Translations under genes and position numbers: made by a program
From: Hydrogenophaga crassostreae
GTDB taxonomy: Bacteria; Pseudomonadota; Gammaproteobacteria; Burkholderiales; Burkholderiaceae_C
DNA: 64,000 nucleotides
Direction of reading: 5' to 3'
Assembly (NCBI RefSeq): GCF_001761385.1
Contig: NZ_CP017476.1
Location: 1,415,501-1,479,500, forward strand
Shown here: positions 33,938 through 42,834 of the stretch, piece by piece
Position numbering within the stretch: the stretch's first letter is position 1
Layout of the letters: every line of letters begins with the position of its first letter
Notes under the pieces: model-generated
Told to the model about the DNA's origin: nothing
Databases searched by the model: none
Seen by the model: the letters and a program-made list of their open reading frames with translations, nothing else

Positions 33938-36829
33938 ATGTTGAAGCACATCACAATTGAAATCGACCGCGGCACACCGGCGCGGACCTCCAGCGAAACG
34001 GTGGAGCTGACCATTGATGGCAACCGCGTGAAGGTGCCGAAAGGGACATCGCTCATGCGGGCTGCCTCGGACGCGGGTATTCAGGTGCCCAAGCTCTGTG
34101 CCACAGACAGTCTGGAACCTTTTGGCTCCTGTCGCCTGTGTCTGGTGGAAATCGATGGCCGCAAAGGCACGCCCGCCTCTTGCACCACGCCGGTCGAGGC
34201 GGGCATGGTGGTGCACACGCAAACCCCCAAGCTGCAAAAGCTGCGCAAGGGCGTGATGGAGCTTTATATTTCCGATCACCCACTGGACTGCCTGACTTGC
34301 AGCGCCAACGGCAACTGCGAGTTGCAAGACATGGCCGGCGTGACGGGCCTGCGCAACGTGCGCTACGGCGTGGGTGGCGCGGTGGTGGATGGTGTGGCGG
34401 GGGACCACCATTGCGATGCCAAACAAGACGAGTCCAATCCCTACTTCACTTACGACGCCAGCAAGTGCATCGTCTGCAACCGCTGTGTGCGGGCCTGTGA
34501 AGAGACGCAGGGCACCTTTGCGCTGACCATTTCCGGACGCGGGTTCGAGAGCCGGGTGTCACCGGGCCAGGATCAGCCCTTCATGGACAGCGAATGTGTG
34601 AGTTGCGGCGCTTGCGTTGAAGCCTGCCCGACCGCCACGCTGCAGGAAAAATCCATCATCGAACTCGGTCAACCCGAGCACAGTGCCATTACCACCTGTG
34701 CCTATTGCGGCGTGGGTTGTGGCTTCAAGGCCGAAATGAAAGGCAATACGGTCGTGCGCATGGTGCCGTGGAAAGACGGCAAGGCCAACGAGGGCCACTC
34801 TTGCGTGAAAGGCCGCTTTGCCTGGGGTTACGCGACCCACAAAGACCGCATCACCAAACCCATGATCCGTGCCAAGATCACCGATCCGTGGCGCGAAGTG
34901 AGCTGGGACGAGGCCATCGGCTATGCCGCCGGCGAGTTCAAACGCATCCAGGCCAAGCACGGCAAGGACTCGGTGGGCGGCATCACGTCGAGCCGTTGCA
35001 CCAACGAAGAGGTGTACCTGGTTCAAAAACTGATCCGCGCGGCCTTTGGCACCAACAACGTGGACACCTGTGCCCGCGTCTGCCACTCGCCGACCGGTTA
35101 CGGTATGGGCCAGACGTTTGGCACCTCTGCCGGCACGCAGACCTTCAAGTCGGTGGAGCAGGCCGATGTGATCATGGTGATCGGCGCCAACCCCACCGAT
35201 GCCCACCCGGTGTTCGCATCGCGCATGAAGCGCCGCTTGCGCGAAGGCGCCAAGCTCATCGTGGTGGACCCGCGCCGCATCGAACTGGTGGAGACTCCCC
35301 ATGTGCGCGCCGACCACCACCTGGCCTTGAAGCCCGGCACCAACGTGGCCATGATCACGGCCCTGGCTCATGTGGTGGCCACCGAGGGGCTGGTCAATGA
35401 GGCCTATGTGGCCGAGCGCTGCGACATGAAGAGCTTCAACGAATGGCGCGCTTTTGTAAGCCGCCCCGAGAACTCGCCGGAAGCATTCGAGGCGGTAACC
35501 GGTGTGCCGGCAGACGAAGTGCGCAAGGCCGCTCGCCTCTTCGCCAGTGGCCCCAATTCTGCGATCTATTACGGCCTGGGAGTGACCGAACACGCACAAG
35601 GCTCCACCATGGTGATTGGCATCGCCAACCTGGCCATGGCCTGTGGCATGGTCGGTCGCGAAGGTGTGGGGGTGAACCCTCTGCGCGGTCAAAACAACGT
35701 GCAGGGCAGTTGCGACATGGGCAGCTTCCCGCATGAGCTGCCGGGTTACCGCCACATTGGCGATACCACGGTGCGCGCGCAGTTCGAAGCGCATTGGGGC
35801 GTGGAGATCAGCCCGGAACCTGGTCTGCGCATTCCCAACATGTTCGAGGCCGCGCTGGGCGGCAGCTTCCTGGGGCTGTATTGCCAGGGTGAAGACATCG
35901 TGCAGTCGGATCCGAACACGCAGCACGTGTCGGCGGCGCTGTCGGCGATGGAGTGCATCGTGGTGCAGGACATCTTCCTGAACGAGACCGCCAAGTACGC
36001 CCATGTGTTGCTGCCCGGCAGCAGTTTCCTGGAAAAGGACGGCACCTTCACCAACGCCGAGCGCCGCATCAGCCGCGTGCGGCAGGTGATGCCGCCCCTG
36101 GCCGGTCTGGGCGACTGGGAGGTGACCATGAAGCTGGCGAATGCGCTGGGTTACCCCATGCATTACAACCACCCCGAAGAAATCATGCAGGAGATCGCCG
36201 AGCTCACACCGTCTTTCCAGGGTGTGAGCTTCGAGAAGATCGACCGCCTGGGCAGTGTGCAGTGGCCTTGCAATGAAGAGACCGAAGACGCAGGAACGGC
36301 CACCATGCACGTGGACCACTTCGTGCGTGGAAAAGGCAAATTCTTCAACACGCAGTACATCCCCAGCGACGAAAAGATCACGCGCCGCTTTCCGCTTCTG
36401 CTCACCACCGGCCGCATTCTCAGCCAGTACAACGTGGGAGCCCAAACCCGCCGCACACCCAACAACCAGTGGCACGACGAAGACCTGCTGGAGATCCACC
36501 CGCACGACGCGCTGGACCGCGGCGTCAAGGCCGGCGACTGGGTGGGCATCAGCAGCCGTGCAGGCCAGACCGTGATGCGGGCCCAGATCAGCGAGCGCAT
36601 GCAGCCGGGCGTGGTGTACACCACCTTCCATTTTCCTGAGAGCGGTGCCAACGTGATCACCACCGACAGCTCCGACTGGGCCACCAACTGCCCCGAGTAC
36701 AAGGTGACCGCGGTGCAGGTGGTGCCGGTGACGCAGCCTTCTGACTGGCAAAAGGGCTACGAGGCGTTTGACCGCCAGCAAATGGGTTTGCTGCGGCAGG
36801 GGCAAGCGTCCGAGGTGGTCGGCAAGTGA
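33938..36829 (+). CDS. fdsA: NAD-dependent formate dehydrogenase alpha subunit (Mo/W-containing)
   Basis: A 963-residue catalytic subunit. In order it has a plant-type [2Fe-2S] domain (cysteines from about 54, in CATDSLEPFGSCRLC), the His/Cys3 [4Fe-4S] site in HPLDCLTCSANGNC, and a two-[4Fe-4S] ferredoxin domain (CIVCNRC, CVSCGACVEACP). The molybdopterin part follows with CAYCGVGCGF. The metal ligand is cysteine, in CARVCHSP, so this is not a selenoenzyme. It oxidises formate to CO2. A good ribosome-binding site (GAAGGAGAC) precedes the ATG. Confidence 0.96.
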   Translation: MLKHITIEIDRGTPARTSSETVELTIDGNRVKVPKGTSLMRAASDAGIQVPKLCATDSLEPFGSCRLCLVEIDGRKGTPASCTTPVEAGMVVHTQTPKLQKLRKGVMELYISDHPLDCLTCSANGNCELQDMAGVTGLRNVRYGVGGAVVDGVAGDHHCDAKQDESNPYFTYDASKCIVCNRCVRACEETQGTFALTISGRGFESRVSPGQDQPFMDSECVSCGACVEACPTATLQEKSIIELGQPEHSAITTCAYCGVGCGFKAEMKGNTVVRMVPWKDGKANEGHSCVKGRFAWGYATHKDRITKPMIRAKITDPWREVSWDEAIGYAAGEFKRIQAKHGKDSVGGITSSRCTNEEVYLVQKLIRAAFGTNNVDTCARVCHSPTGYGMGQTFGTSAGTQTFKSVEQADVIMVIGANPTDAHPVFASRMKRRLREGAKLIVVDPRRIELVETPHVRADHHLALKPGTNVAMITALAHVVATEGLVNEAYVAERCDMKSFNEWRAFVSRPENSPEAFEAVTGVPADEVRKAARLFASGPNSAIYYGLGVTEHAQGSTMVIGIANLAMACGMVGREGVGVNPLRGQNNVQGSCDMGSFPHELPGYRHIGDTTVRAQFEAHWGVEISPEPGLRIPNMFEAALGGSFLGLYCQGEDIVQSDPNTQHVSAALSAMECIVVQDIFLNETAKYAHVLLPGSSFLEKDGTFTNAERRISRVRQVMPPLAGLGDWEVTMKLANALGYPMHYNHPEEIMQEIAELTPSFQGVSFEKIDRLGSVQWPCNEETEDAGTATMHVDHFVRGKGKFFNTQYIPSDEKITRRFPLLLTTGRILSQYNVGAQTRRTPNNQWHDEDLLEIHPHDALDRGVKAGDWVGISSRAGQTVMRAQISERMQPGVVYTTFHFPESGANVITTDSSDWATNCPEYKVTAVQVVPVTQPSDWQKGYEAFDRQQMGLLRQGQASEVVGK

Positions 36830-37656
36830 CGCCGTTCGATCAGGCTGTGGTCATGCCCCAGGGTGTTCGAACCACCACGGTCACAGCGTTGCGCAGTGGT
36901 GTGACGTCGGTGCAAACCGACTGGGTGGCCGAGGAAGTGCCTGTGGCGCTGGTGTTCAACGGCATTTCCCACGCGGTGATGCTGGCGAGCCCGAACGATC
37001 TCGAAGACTTTGCACTGGGCTTTGGTTTGACCGAGGGCTTGCTGGCGAATCGCGCCGAACTGTACGGGATGGACATCGAGCGCGACGAACGGGGTGTCAG
37101 TGTGTTGCTCGAGGTGGCCGCGGCTTGTGAGTGGCGCCTGAAAGAGCGCCGGCGCAACCTGACCGGGCGCACGGGTTGCGGTCTGTGTGGCACCGAAAGC
37201 CTCGATCAGGTGAGCCATGCTGTGCCGGCCGCTCCTGAAGTTCAACTGCAATCCGGTGCGTTGGCCCGCGGTCAAAGGGCGTTGCGCGAGTGGCAGGTGC
37301 TGCAGCAACTCACGGGCGCTGCCCATGCTGCCGCCTGGTGTGATCTGGACGGGCGCATCGTGATGCTGAGAGAAGATATCGGCCGCCACAACGCCCTCGA
37401 CAAGCTGGTGGGCGCCATGACCCAGGCCCATTGCGATCCCCTGCAAGGCTGGGTCCTGGTCACCAGTCGGGCCAGTTTCGAGATGGTGCAAAAAACCGCC
37501 ATGGCAGGCGCGGGCGTGCTCGCCGCGGTCTCGGCCCCCACCTCCATGGCGGTGAACCTGGCTCAGCGTTGCGGGCTGGCGCTGGCCGGATTCGTGCGCG
37601 GCGATGACTGTGTGGCTTACACGCAGGCCCATCGGCTGGGGCTTGAAACACCCTGA
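36826..37656 (+). CDS. fdhD: Formate dehydrogenase accessory sulfurtransferase FdhD
   Basis: A 276-residue FdhD/FdsC protein that moves sulfur from IscS to the molybdenum cofactor to make active formate dehydrogenase. The essential Cys pair is present in GCGLCGTES (about 119), and REDIGRHNALDKLVG, the family hallmark for Mo-bisMGD binding, is near 180. The start is GTG, overlapping the fdsA stop by four bases (GTGA), so it is coupled to the subunit it activates. Confidence 0.95.
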   Translation: MTPFDQAVVMPQGVRTTTVTALRSGVTSVQTDWVAEEVPVALVFNGISHAVMLASPNDLEDFALGFGLTEGLLANRAELYGMDIERDERGVSVLLEVAAACEWRLKERRRNLTGRTGCGLCGTESLDQVSHAVPAAPEVQLQSGALARGQRALREWQVLQQLTGAAHAAAWCDLDGRIVMLREDIGRHNALDKLVGAMTQAHCDPLQGWVLVTSRASFEMVQKTAMAGAGVLAAVSAPTSMAVNLAQRCGLALAGFVRGDDCVAYTQAHRLGLETP

Positions 37657-37681
37657 ATCAACGATCAACGAGACCCGACAC

Positions 37682-37906
37682 ATGGATATCCACAACCTGA
37701 TCAGCATGGCCAACCGCATTGGTCAGTTTTTTGAGTCTTTCAGCGATCGCACGGAAGCGCTGGAAGGCATCAGCAACCACATCCGGAAGTTCTGGGAGCC
37801 GCGCATGCGGCAACAACTCCTGGCACAACTCGATGAACCTGCCGGTGAGGGACTTCGGCCCATCGTCGCCGAAGCCATGAGGGCACACCGCGATCAACTC
37901 GTCTGA
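37682..37906 (+). CDS. fdsD: Formate dehydrogenase delta subunit
   Basis: A 74-residue FdsD-family protein (MANRIGQFF near the start, IRKFWEPRMR in the middle), the small last gene of fds operons; it belongs to the enzyme or helps its assembly. The start at 37682 fits the family; an earlier in-frame start at 37604 lies inside fdhD. The 3' end overlaps the end of the convergent histidine kinase gene by 13 bases. Confidence 0.92.
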   Translation: MDIHNLISMANRIGQFFESFSDRTEALEGISNHIRKFWEPRMRQQLLAQLDEPAGEGLRPIVAEAMRAHRDQLV

Positions 37907-39303
37907 AGGTCCCTGACCGGGCCTGGACCGGCGAGAGGCAGTTGAACGACCACCGTGAGACCGCCGCCGGGTGTTTCGCGAAGCTCCATCTGGCCCGCAT
38001 GTGCCAGCACGATGCTCTGCACGATGGCCAGCCCCAGGCCACTGCCTGTGCCATCGCCGCTGTTGAGCCGAACGAAGCGTTGCATCGCGCGCTCACGTTG
38101 TTCGCTCGGGATGCCCGGCCCGTTGTCAGACACCACCAGCCGGGCATAGCCGTCCACAGCGGTCAATTCCACGTCCACCCTCGCGCCCGGTGGAGAGTAG
38201 CGCAAGGCGTTGTCGATCAGGTTGTCCAGCATGGCCCGCAAGGCCGTGTCATCGCCGCGAACGTCGGCGGTCTGGCATTGCAACAGACCCAGGTCAATGC
38301 CCCGATGCTCGGCCAGAGGGGAGAGCTGTATCACCGCCTGACGCACCCCGGCGTGCCAGTGCACCGTGCTGTGTTCGAGCGCCCGAGCATCGGGTTCGGC
38401 GCGGGCCAGTTGCAGCAGCTGGGCGGCCAGGTGGATCGCGCGTTCGATACCGGTGTCCAGTTCGTTGAGTGAAGTCTCTCGTTCGCCGCTGGGTGCGCGC
38501 CGGGCCAACTGGGCCTGCAGTTTGATGGCAGCCAGCGGTGTGTTGAGTTCGTGTGCAGCGTCGGCGAGAAACTGTCGCTGGTTGATCAGCAACTGATCGA
38601 GCTGCTTCAGCAACTGGTTGAGCGCGAGCGCCAGTGGGGCCACCTCAACGGGCAGATCCGTGGTGTCCAGGGCATGCAGCTCCGAAACGGCGCGTTGACC
38701 GATCTGGCGCTGAAGACTTTCCAATGGGCGCAGCGCCCGTTTGACCGCTTCGTGGATCATCAGCGTGAGCATCACCACCAGCAGCACCATGGGCACCAGC
38801 ATGCCAGGCAAAAGTTCGTAGAACGAGCTGTCCCGGTCTTGAATGGATACGGCCACCTGCGCGATGCGCCCGTTGCTCGCAACGGTGTAGGTGCGCCAGG
38901 TCTGGTCTTGCCACTGGGTCTGGTGAAAGCCCGCGGGTTGCAAAACCGGGCCATCGTCGTCGAGCGAGGAGAAAACCAGTTCACCCGAAGGGCTCCAGAC
39001 CTGGCTGACAAATTGGCCTTCATCGGGGTCGGCGTCAACCTCTTCCGTGTCCGCCGGGAGCGCGGCAGGGGGGGCGGTTGCTTCGTCGCCGGGCGTCATA
39101 GGGGAGTTGAGGGCGTTGGCCGCACCCGGCATCGGCGTCAGGTCGTGGCGCAAGACCGAATGGGCGATTTGTTGCAGCCCGTAGTCCCGCACCTGATCGA
39201 AGCCGTGGCGCGCGAGGAGAAACGTCAATACGCCTGCAATCACTGCGGCCAGCAGCAGCGCGGAAATCTGCCAGATCAGCAGGCGGGAGCGGATGGAATT
39301 CAA
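37894..39303 (-). CDS. Sensor histidine kinase, QseC/PmrB-like
   Basis: A 469-residue kinase: membrane helix about 8-28, an acidic periplasmic sensor (about 30-165, with an E/D-rich stretch near 85-95), a second helix about 168-188, the H-box HELNTPLAA (His about 247), the N-box NLIDNALRYSPP and the G-box GSGLGLAIVQS. The start overlaps the response regulator stop by four bases (ATGA), a standard coupled pair. The acidic periplasmic patch would suit sensing of cations or cationic peptides, which is inference. Confidence 0.92.
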   Translation of the reverse strand: MNSIRSRLLIWQISALLLAAVIAGVLTFLLARHGFDQVRDYGLQQIAHSVLRHDLTPMPGAANALNSPMTPGDEATAPPAALPADTEEVDADPDEGQFVSQVWSPSGELVFSSLDDDGPVLQPAGFHQTQWQDQTWRTYTVASNGRIAQVAVSIQDRDSSFYELLPGMLVPMVLLVVMLTLMIHEAVKRALRPLESLQRQIGQRAVSELHALDTTDLPVEVAPLALALNQLLKQLDQLLINQRQFLADAAHELNTPLAAIKLQAQLARRAPSGERETSLNELDTGIERAIHLAAQLLQLARAEPDARALEHSTVHWHAGVRQAVIQLSPLAEHRGIDLGLLQCQTADVRGDDTALRAMLDNLIDNALRYSPPGARVDVELTAVDGYARLVVSDNGPGIPSEQRERAMQRFVRLNSGDGTGSGLGLAIVQSIVLAHAGQMELRETPGGGLTVVVQLPLAGPGPVRDLQTS

Positions 39304-39962
39304 TCCGGGTTCACAACTTTGTACCCCACGCCCCGCACGTTGCGGATCCAGGGTTCCACCAGTTTGCGCCGCAAATGGTGGAGGTGCACCTCCACCGCAT
39401 TGCTGGCCACCTCGTCTTCCCAGCCATAGAGCCGGTTTTCGAGTTGATCGATGGACAGCACCGCACCGGGTTTGTCCATCAACGCCTGCAGCAGCTTGAA
39501 CTCACGGGGTGACAGCGCCAGATCACGTTCACCCAGGTGGGCACGGTGCTGCAGTGGATCGACCTTGAGCCTGCCAAGCTGGAGCAAGGGCTGGCTGCGC
39601 CCGGAATGGCGGCGCGCCAGCGCATGGATACGGGCCATCAGTTCGTCGAGGTCGAAGGGTTTGCTGAGGTAGTCATCGGCACCGAGGTTCAGCCCTGCCA
39701 CCCGGTCTTGCACCGCATCTCGGGCCGTGACGATCAGCACCGGGGTTGTGAGCTGTTGCTGGCGCCAGGCCTTGAGCAACTCGAGTCCGGAGGTGCCGGG
39801 CAGCCCGAGGTCGAGCAGGATCACGTCGTAAGTCTGGTCCGTGACGGCGGTTCGGGCATGGGAGCCCTGTTTTACCCAGTCGACGATGAAGCCCGCGCGG
39901 GACAGCGCCTTCTCCATGCCCGAACCCAGCATGGCATCGTCTTCGGCAAGCAGCAATCTCAT
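39300..39962 (-). CDS. Response regulator, QseB/PmrA-like (OmpR family)
   Basis: A 220-residue regulator with receiver domain (LLAEDD, phospho-Asp in ILLDLGLPGTSG about 51, Lys in DDYLSKPFD) and a winged-helix output domain (LALSPREFKLLQALM; NAVEVHLHHLRRKL). It lies directly downstream, on the same strand, of an Ala-rich secreted peptide gene, with a 17-bp inverted repeat between them. Two copies of a direct-repeat box upstream of the peptide genes are candidate binding sites for this regulator. Confidence 0.92.
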   Translation of the reverse strand: MRLLLAEDDAMLGSGMEKALSRAGFIVDWVKQGSHARTAVTDQTYDVILLDLGLPGTSGLELLKAWRQQQLTTPVLIVTARDAVQDRVAGLNLGADDYLSKPFDLDELMARIHALARRHSGRSQPLLQLGRLKVDPLQHRAHLGERDLALSPREFKLLQALMDKPGAVLSIDQLENRLYGWEDEVASNAVEVHLHHLRRKLVEPWIRNVRGVGYKVVNPD

Positions 39963-40094
39963 GGGAGGTCAAAAAGTAGGAAGGAGCCCGTCGGCTTGTG
40001 GCGGCGCGCTGCAAGGGCTGTTGTTGCTATTGTGAACCGCTGGCACGGCGGTTGTCAGGAAAGAAGACGGCGTGGTGGTCCCGCAGTCTTCTCC

Positions 40095-40144
40095 GGTCGC
40101 CAATGCGGGACAAGGCCATTTCGCTTCGTCCCGCATTGGCGACC
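40095..40144. repeat. Perfect 17-bp inverted repeat
   Basis: GGTCGCCAATGCGGGAC (40095-40111) and its exact reverse complement (40128-40144) enclose a 16-base loop whose ends also pair weakly (AAG/CTT). It lies between an Ala-rich peptide gene (ends 40158) and the response regulator start (39962). No T run follows on either strand, so a simple intrinsic terminator is not supported. Confidence 0.85.
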
Positions 40145-40157
40145 ACCTTCGGTGGCA

Positions 40158-40433
40158 TCAACCTTTGGTGACTTCGGGCGCTGTCTCCTGAGCTTTCTTT
40201 TTCTTGGCCAGCACTTTTTTGGCTGGGTGCTTGACGGTCTTCACCTTCTTCGTATCGTGGCCAAGGGCCACTTCTTTGGTGGCGGCAGACGCCGTGACCG
40301 CTGTCGTTTCGGTGGCGGTGACAGGTGCTGCTGCTGTTGCTGCAGCGGTGGGTGCTGTCGCGGGTGTCGGCGTGGCGGCGCTGGCGGCCAGTACGGTGAA
40401 AGTGGAGACCAGGGCAATCAGGAGTTTGTTCAT
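40158..40433 (-). CDS. Ala/Lys-rich small secreted protein, paralog 1
   Basis: A 91-residue protein with a Sec signal peptide (cleavage about residue 19, ASA-A). It continues as a low-complexity Ala/Thr/Pro region (20-50) and then a strongly basic Lys-rich tail (60-85) with VKTVKHPAKKVLAKKKK. No enzyme family is recognisable. The neighbour at 40586-40864 shares the start MNK-IALVS, signal and Ala-rich part but has a Cys-containing tail. The upstream box at 40503-40519 and the adjacent two-component genes suggest regulated expression. Envelope or DNA/polyanion binding are guesses only. Confidence 0.8.
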   Translation of the reverse strand: MNKLLIALVSTFTVLAASAATPTPATAPTAAATAAAPVTATETTAVTASAATKEVALGHDTKKVKTVKHPAKKVLAKKKKAQETAPEVTKG

Positions 40434-40502
40434 GTCAGTTCCTAGAGAAGAATGTGTCCGGAGGCGGCGCCCCTGTGACGCGTCCCATTGTGTTCAGAGT
40501 GA

Positions 40503-40519
40503 CTTAGAAGCCCCTTAAT
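40503..40519 (-). promoter_or_regulatory. Direct-repeat regulator box upstream of peptide gene 1
   Basis: On the minus strand it reads ATTAAG-N5-TCTAAG, two half-sites 11 bp apart, beginning 70 bp before the ATG. The spacing and sequence resemble PmrA/QseB-type boxes (two TTAAG-like half-sites with five bases between). The same box occurs at 40935-40951 before the paralog. Confidence 0.6.
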
Positions 40520-40537
40520 GCCACGCTCGACCGGACG

Positions 40538-40568
40538 AAAAAAAGCGGACCGAAGTCCGCTTTTTTTT
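40538..40568. terminator. Bidirectional terminator after peptide gene 2
   Basis: Stem AGCGGAC (40544-40550) with GTCCGCT (40555-40561), CGAA loop, a run of A on the left and T on the right. It ends transcription of the minus-strand gene at 40586 and isolates it from peptide gene 1. Confidence 0.9.
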
Positions 40569-40585
40569 GGAAGAACCCAGTCCGA

Positions 40586-40864
40586 TCAGGACTTTTTCTC
40601 TTCAACTTTCTTGGTCGTGTCTGCGGCTGCTGGCTTGGCCATCAGCTTGCAGTTTTTGTCCACTTTCACGTCGCACTTGACTTCGGCTTTCTTGGCATCT
40701 GGAGTGGCTGCAGCTGCGGCTGGTGCAACGGTCGCTGCAGCAGTAGCTGCAGGAGCGGTCACGGCAGCAGGTGCGGCGGCAGCTGCAGGAGCTGCTGCTG
40801 GCGTGGCTGCGTGAGCGGCCAGTGCGGCGAATGCGGAAACCAGAGCGATGGCAATCTTGTTCAT
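40586..40864 (-). CDS. Ala-rich small secreted protein, paralog 2
   Basis: A 92-residue protein with a signal peptide (MNKIAIALVSAFAALAAHA-A), an Ala/Pro/Thr low-complexity middle to about residue 52, and a tail containing a Cys pair (VKCDVKVDKNC) and Lys/Glu-rich end. Same size and layout as the gene at 40158-40433, so they are tandem paralogs. The two Cys could form a disulfide in the periplasm. Function is unknown. It has its own terminator and the same upstream box, so it is an independent unit of the same regulon. Confidence 0.8.
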   Translation of the reverse strand: MNKIAIALVSAFAALAAHAATPAAAPAAAAAPAAVTAPAATAAATVAPAAAAATPDAKKAEVKCDVKVDKNCKLMAKPAAADTTKKVEEKKS

Positions 40865-40934
40865 TTAAAAGTCCTGTTGGATGATTGCTTGGAGGCGATG
40901 GCCTCCGCAGCAACAGGCATTCTCTTGATCAAGA

Positions 40935-40951
40935 CTTAGCAACCACTTAAC
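40935..40951 (-). promoter_or_regulatory. Direct-repeat regulator box upstream of peptide gene 2
   Basis: On the minus strand it reads GTTAAG-N5-GCTAAG, beginning 71 bp before the ATG. The base after each box (TC) and an AATG 11 bases further on are also shared with the first copy, so promoter geometry is conserved between the paralogs. Confidence 0.6.
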
Positions 40952-40978
40952 AGTGGTCGAGCGGGTTTACCGTTGGGC

Positions 40979-42834
40979 TCAGCGAATGCGCCCGTAGCTG
41001 GTGCGCAACGGATCGGCTCCGCCGCCTTTGGGGCCGTTGCCACCACCACCACCACCACCGCTGCGTCCGCCGGGACCACCGCGACCGCGGTTTCCACCGC
41101 CGCCGCCGCCATTGCCGCCTCGGCCACCGCGACCACCCAGGGAGTCGATGCTGGTGCGCAACGGATCGGGTTGGCCGCCGGGAGCGGGCGCGTTGTGGCG
41201 CGGTTCACGGATGCGCAGGCTGCCCAGGTGGGCATTGGGTCCGGGCTGACGCTCGGCGCGATCGCCGCCTTCGCCGCCACGGTCTTCACGCGGGCCGCGG
41301 TTGGGGCGGTCGGCATTGCGGGCCTGTCCGCCACCGTTGCCACCACCAAAGTTGTCGCGGTTGCGCGGCTGGCCTTGACCCTGACCGTCGCGTTGTGGGC
41401 GTGGGCCCTGGGCATTGCGACCACCGCCGCCGCCATTGCGGCCACGGCCGCCGCCTTCGCCGCGGCTCTCGCCTTGGCCTTCACCCTGGGGGCAGGGCGC
41501 TGGCGTTGACCGCCGCCGTTACCGCGACCGGGCGAACCGCCATCACTGGCTTTCTTTTCCCGAACGCGGGTCAGCATTTCCGTGCGTGCGGCCTTGGCCG
41601 CTGCGGCCATGACATCGCGGCTCGGTGGTTTGCCGGCACCGCCCCAGATGGTCTGGCGGCCCATGGCAATGGGCTCGGCCTTCTCACCCGGCTCGGGCAT
41701 GAATTCCTGGAAGATCTCGACCGGAATCTGTTGCTTGGTGAAGCGCTCGATGTCCATCATGAAGCCTTCTTCGTCCAGGCTCACGAGGTTCACGGCTTCA
41801 CCGCTCTTGCCCGCACGGCCGGTGCGGCCAATGCGGTGCACATAGTCTTCCGACACGTTCGGGATTTCGTAGTTCACCACGTGTGGCAACTCGTCGATGT
41901 CGATGCCGCGGGCGGCGATGTCGGTGGCGACCAGGGCTCGGATCTCACCGCTCTTGAAGCCGGCCAGTGCCTGGGTGCGCGCACCCTGGCTCTTGTTGCC
42001 GTGCAGGGCCATGGCCTGGATGCCGTTCTTGGTCAAGAACTCGGCGACGTTGTTGGCGCCGAATTTGGTGCGCGTGAACACCAGCACCTGGCTCCAGTTG
42101 TGCGTGTTGATGATATGCACCAGCAACGCTTTTTTCTTGCCGCGGCCGACGGGGTGGATCACCTGGGTGATGCGTTGCACGGTCGTGTTGCGCGGGGTCA
42201 CCTGGATGCTCAGCGGGTCTTTCAGCAGGTTGTTGGCCAGATCGCGAATCTCATCGCTGAAGGTGGCCGAGAACAACAGGCTCTGCTTTTCCTTGGGCAC
42301 CAGGGCGAGAATTTTCTTCACGTCGTGGATGAAGCCCATGTCGAGCATGCGGTCGGCCTCGTCCAGCACCAGCATTTGCACGCCGGAGAGGTCGAGGAAA
42401 CCTTGCTGTTGCAGGTCGAGCAGACGGCCAGGGGTGGCAACCAGAATGTCCACGCCACGTTTCATGGCGTTGATTTGCGGATTCATGCCCACGCCACCGA
42501 AGATCACGGTAGAGGTGAGGGACAGGTGCTTGCCATAGACTCGCGCCGACTCTTCCACCTGGGCGGCGAGTTCGCGGGTGGGCGTGAGCACCAAGGCGCG
42601 GATGGCCACGCCGCCGAATTTGTTTTTGGCGCGCTCGCCAACGCTCAGGCGGTGCAGCATGGGCAGCGTAAACGCTGCCGTTTTGCCGGTGCCCGTCTGG
42701 GCGCCGCCGAGCAAATCACGCCCGGCCAAGACAGCGGGAATCGCTTCGGCTTGAATAGGCGTAGGGATTTCGTAGCCGTGCTCACGCACCGCTTGCACAA
42801 TGGCCGGGGCCAGGTTCAGATCGTCAAAGTTCAT
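40979..42834 (-). CDS. rhlE: DEAD-box RNA helicase RhlE, with apparent frameshift in the RGG tail
   Basis: ATP-dependent RNA helicase. The first 450 residues are intact: Q motif PTPIQAEAIPAVL, AQTGTGKT, PTRELA, DEAD (VLDEADRMLD), SAT, and the C-terminal HRIGRTGRAG. After GQRQRPAP the uninterrupted frame becomes an Ala/Val-rich run ending at 40936, which is atypical. Shifting by one base at the five-C run (plus-strand G 41488-41492) gives a Gly/Arg/Asn-rich RGG tail without stops. That frame ends in DPLRTSYGRIR at 40979, typical of RhlE. I annotate the restored end; as written the gene is frameshifted. Confidence 0.85.

Noticed and set aside
40936..41487. Ala/Val-rich C-terminal extension of the helicase as a real domain
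   Set aside because: The adjacent frame gives the expected RGG tail with the family ending, so the Ala/Val run is a frameshift product.
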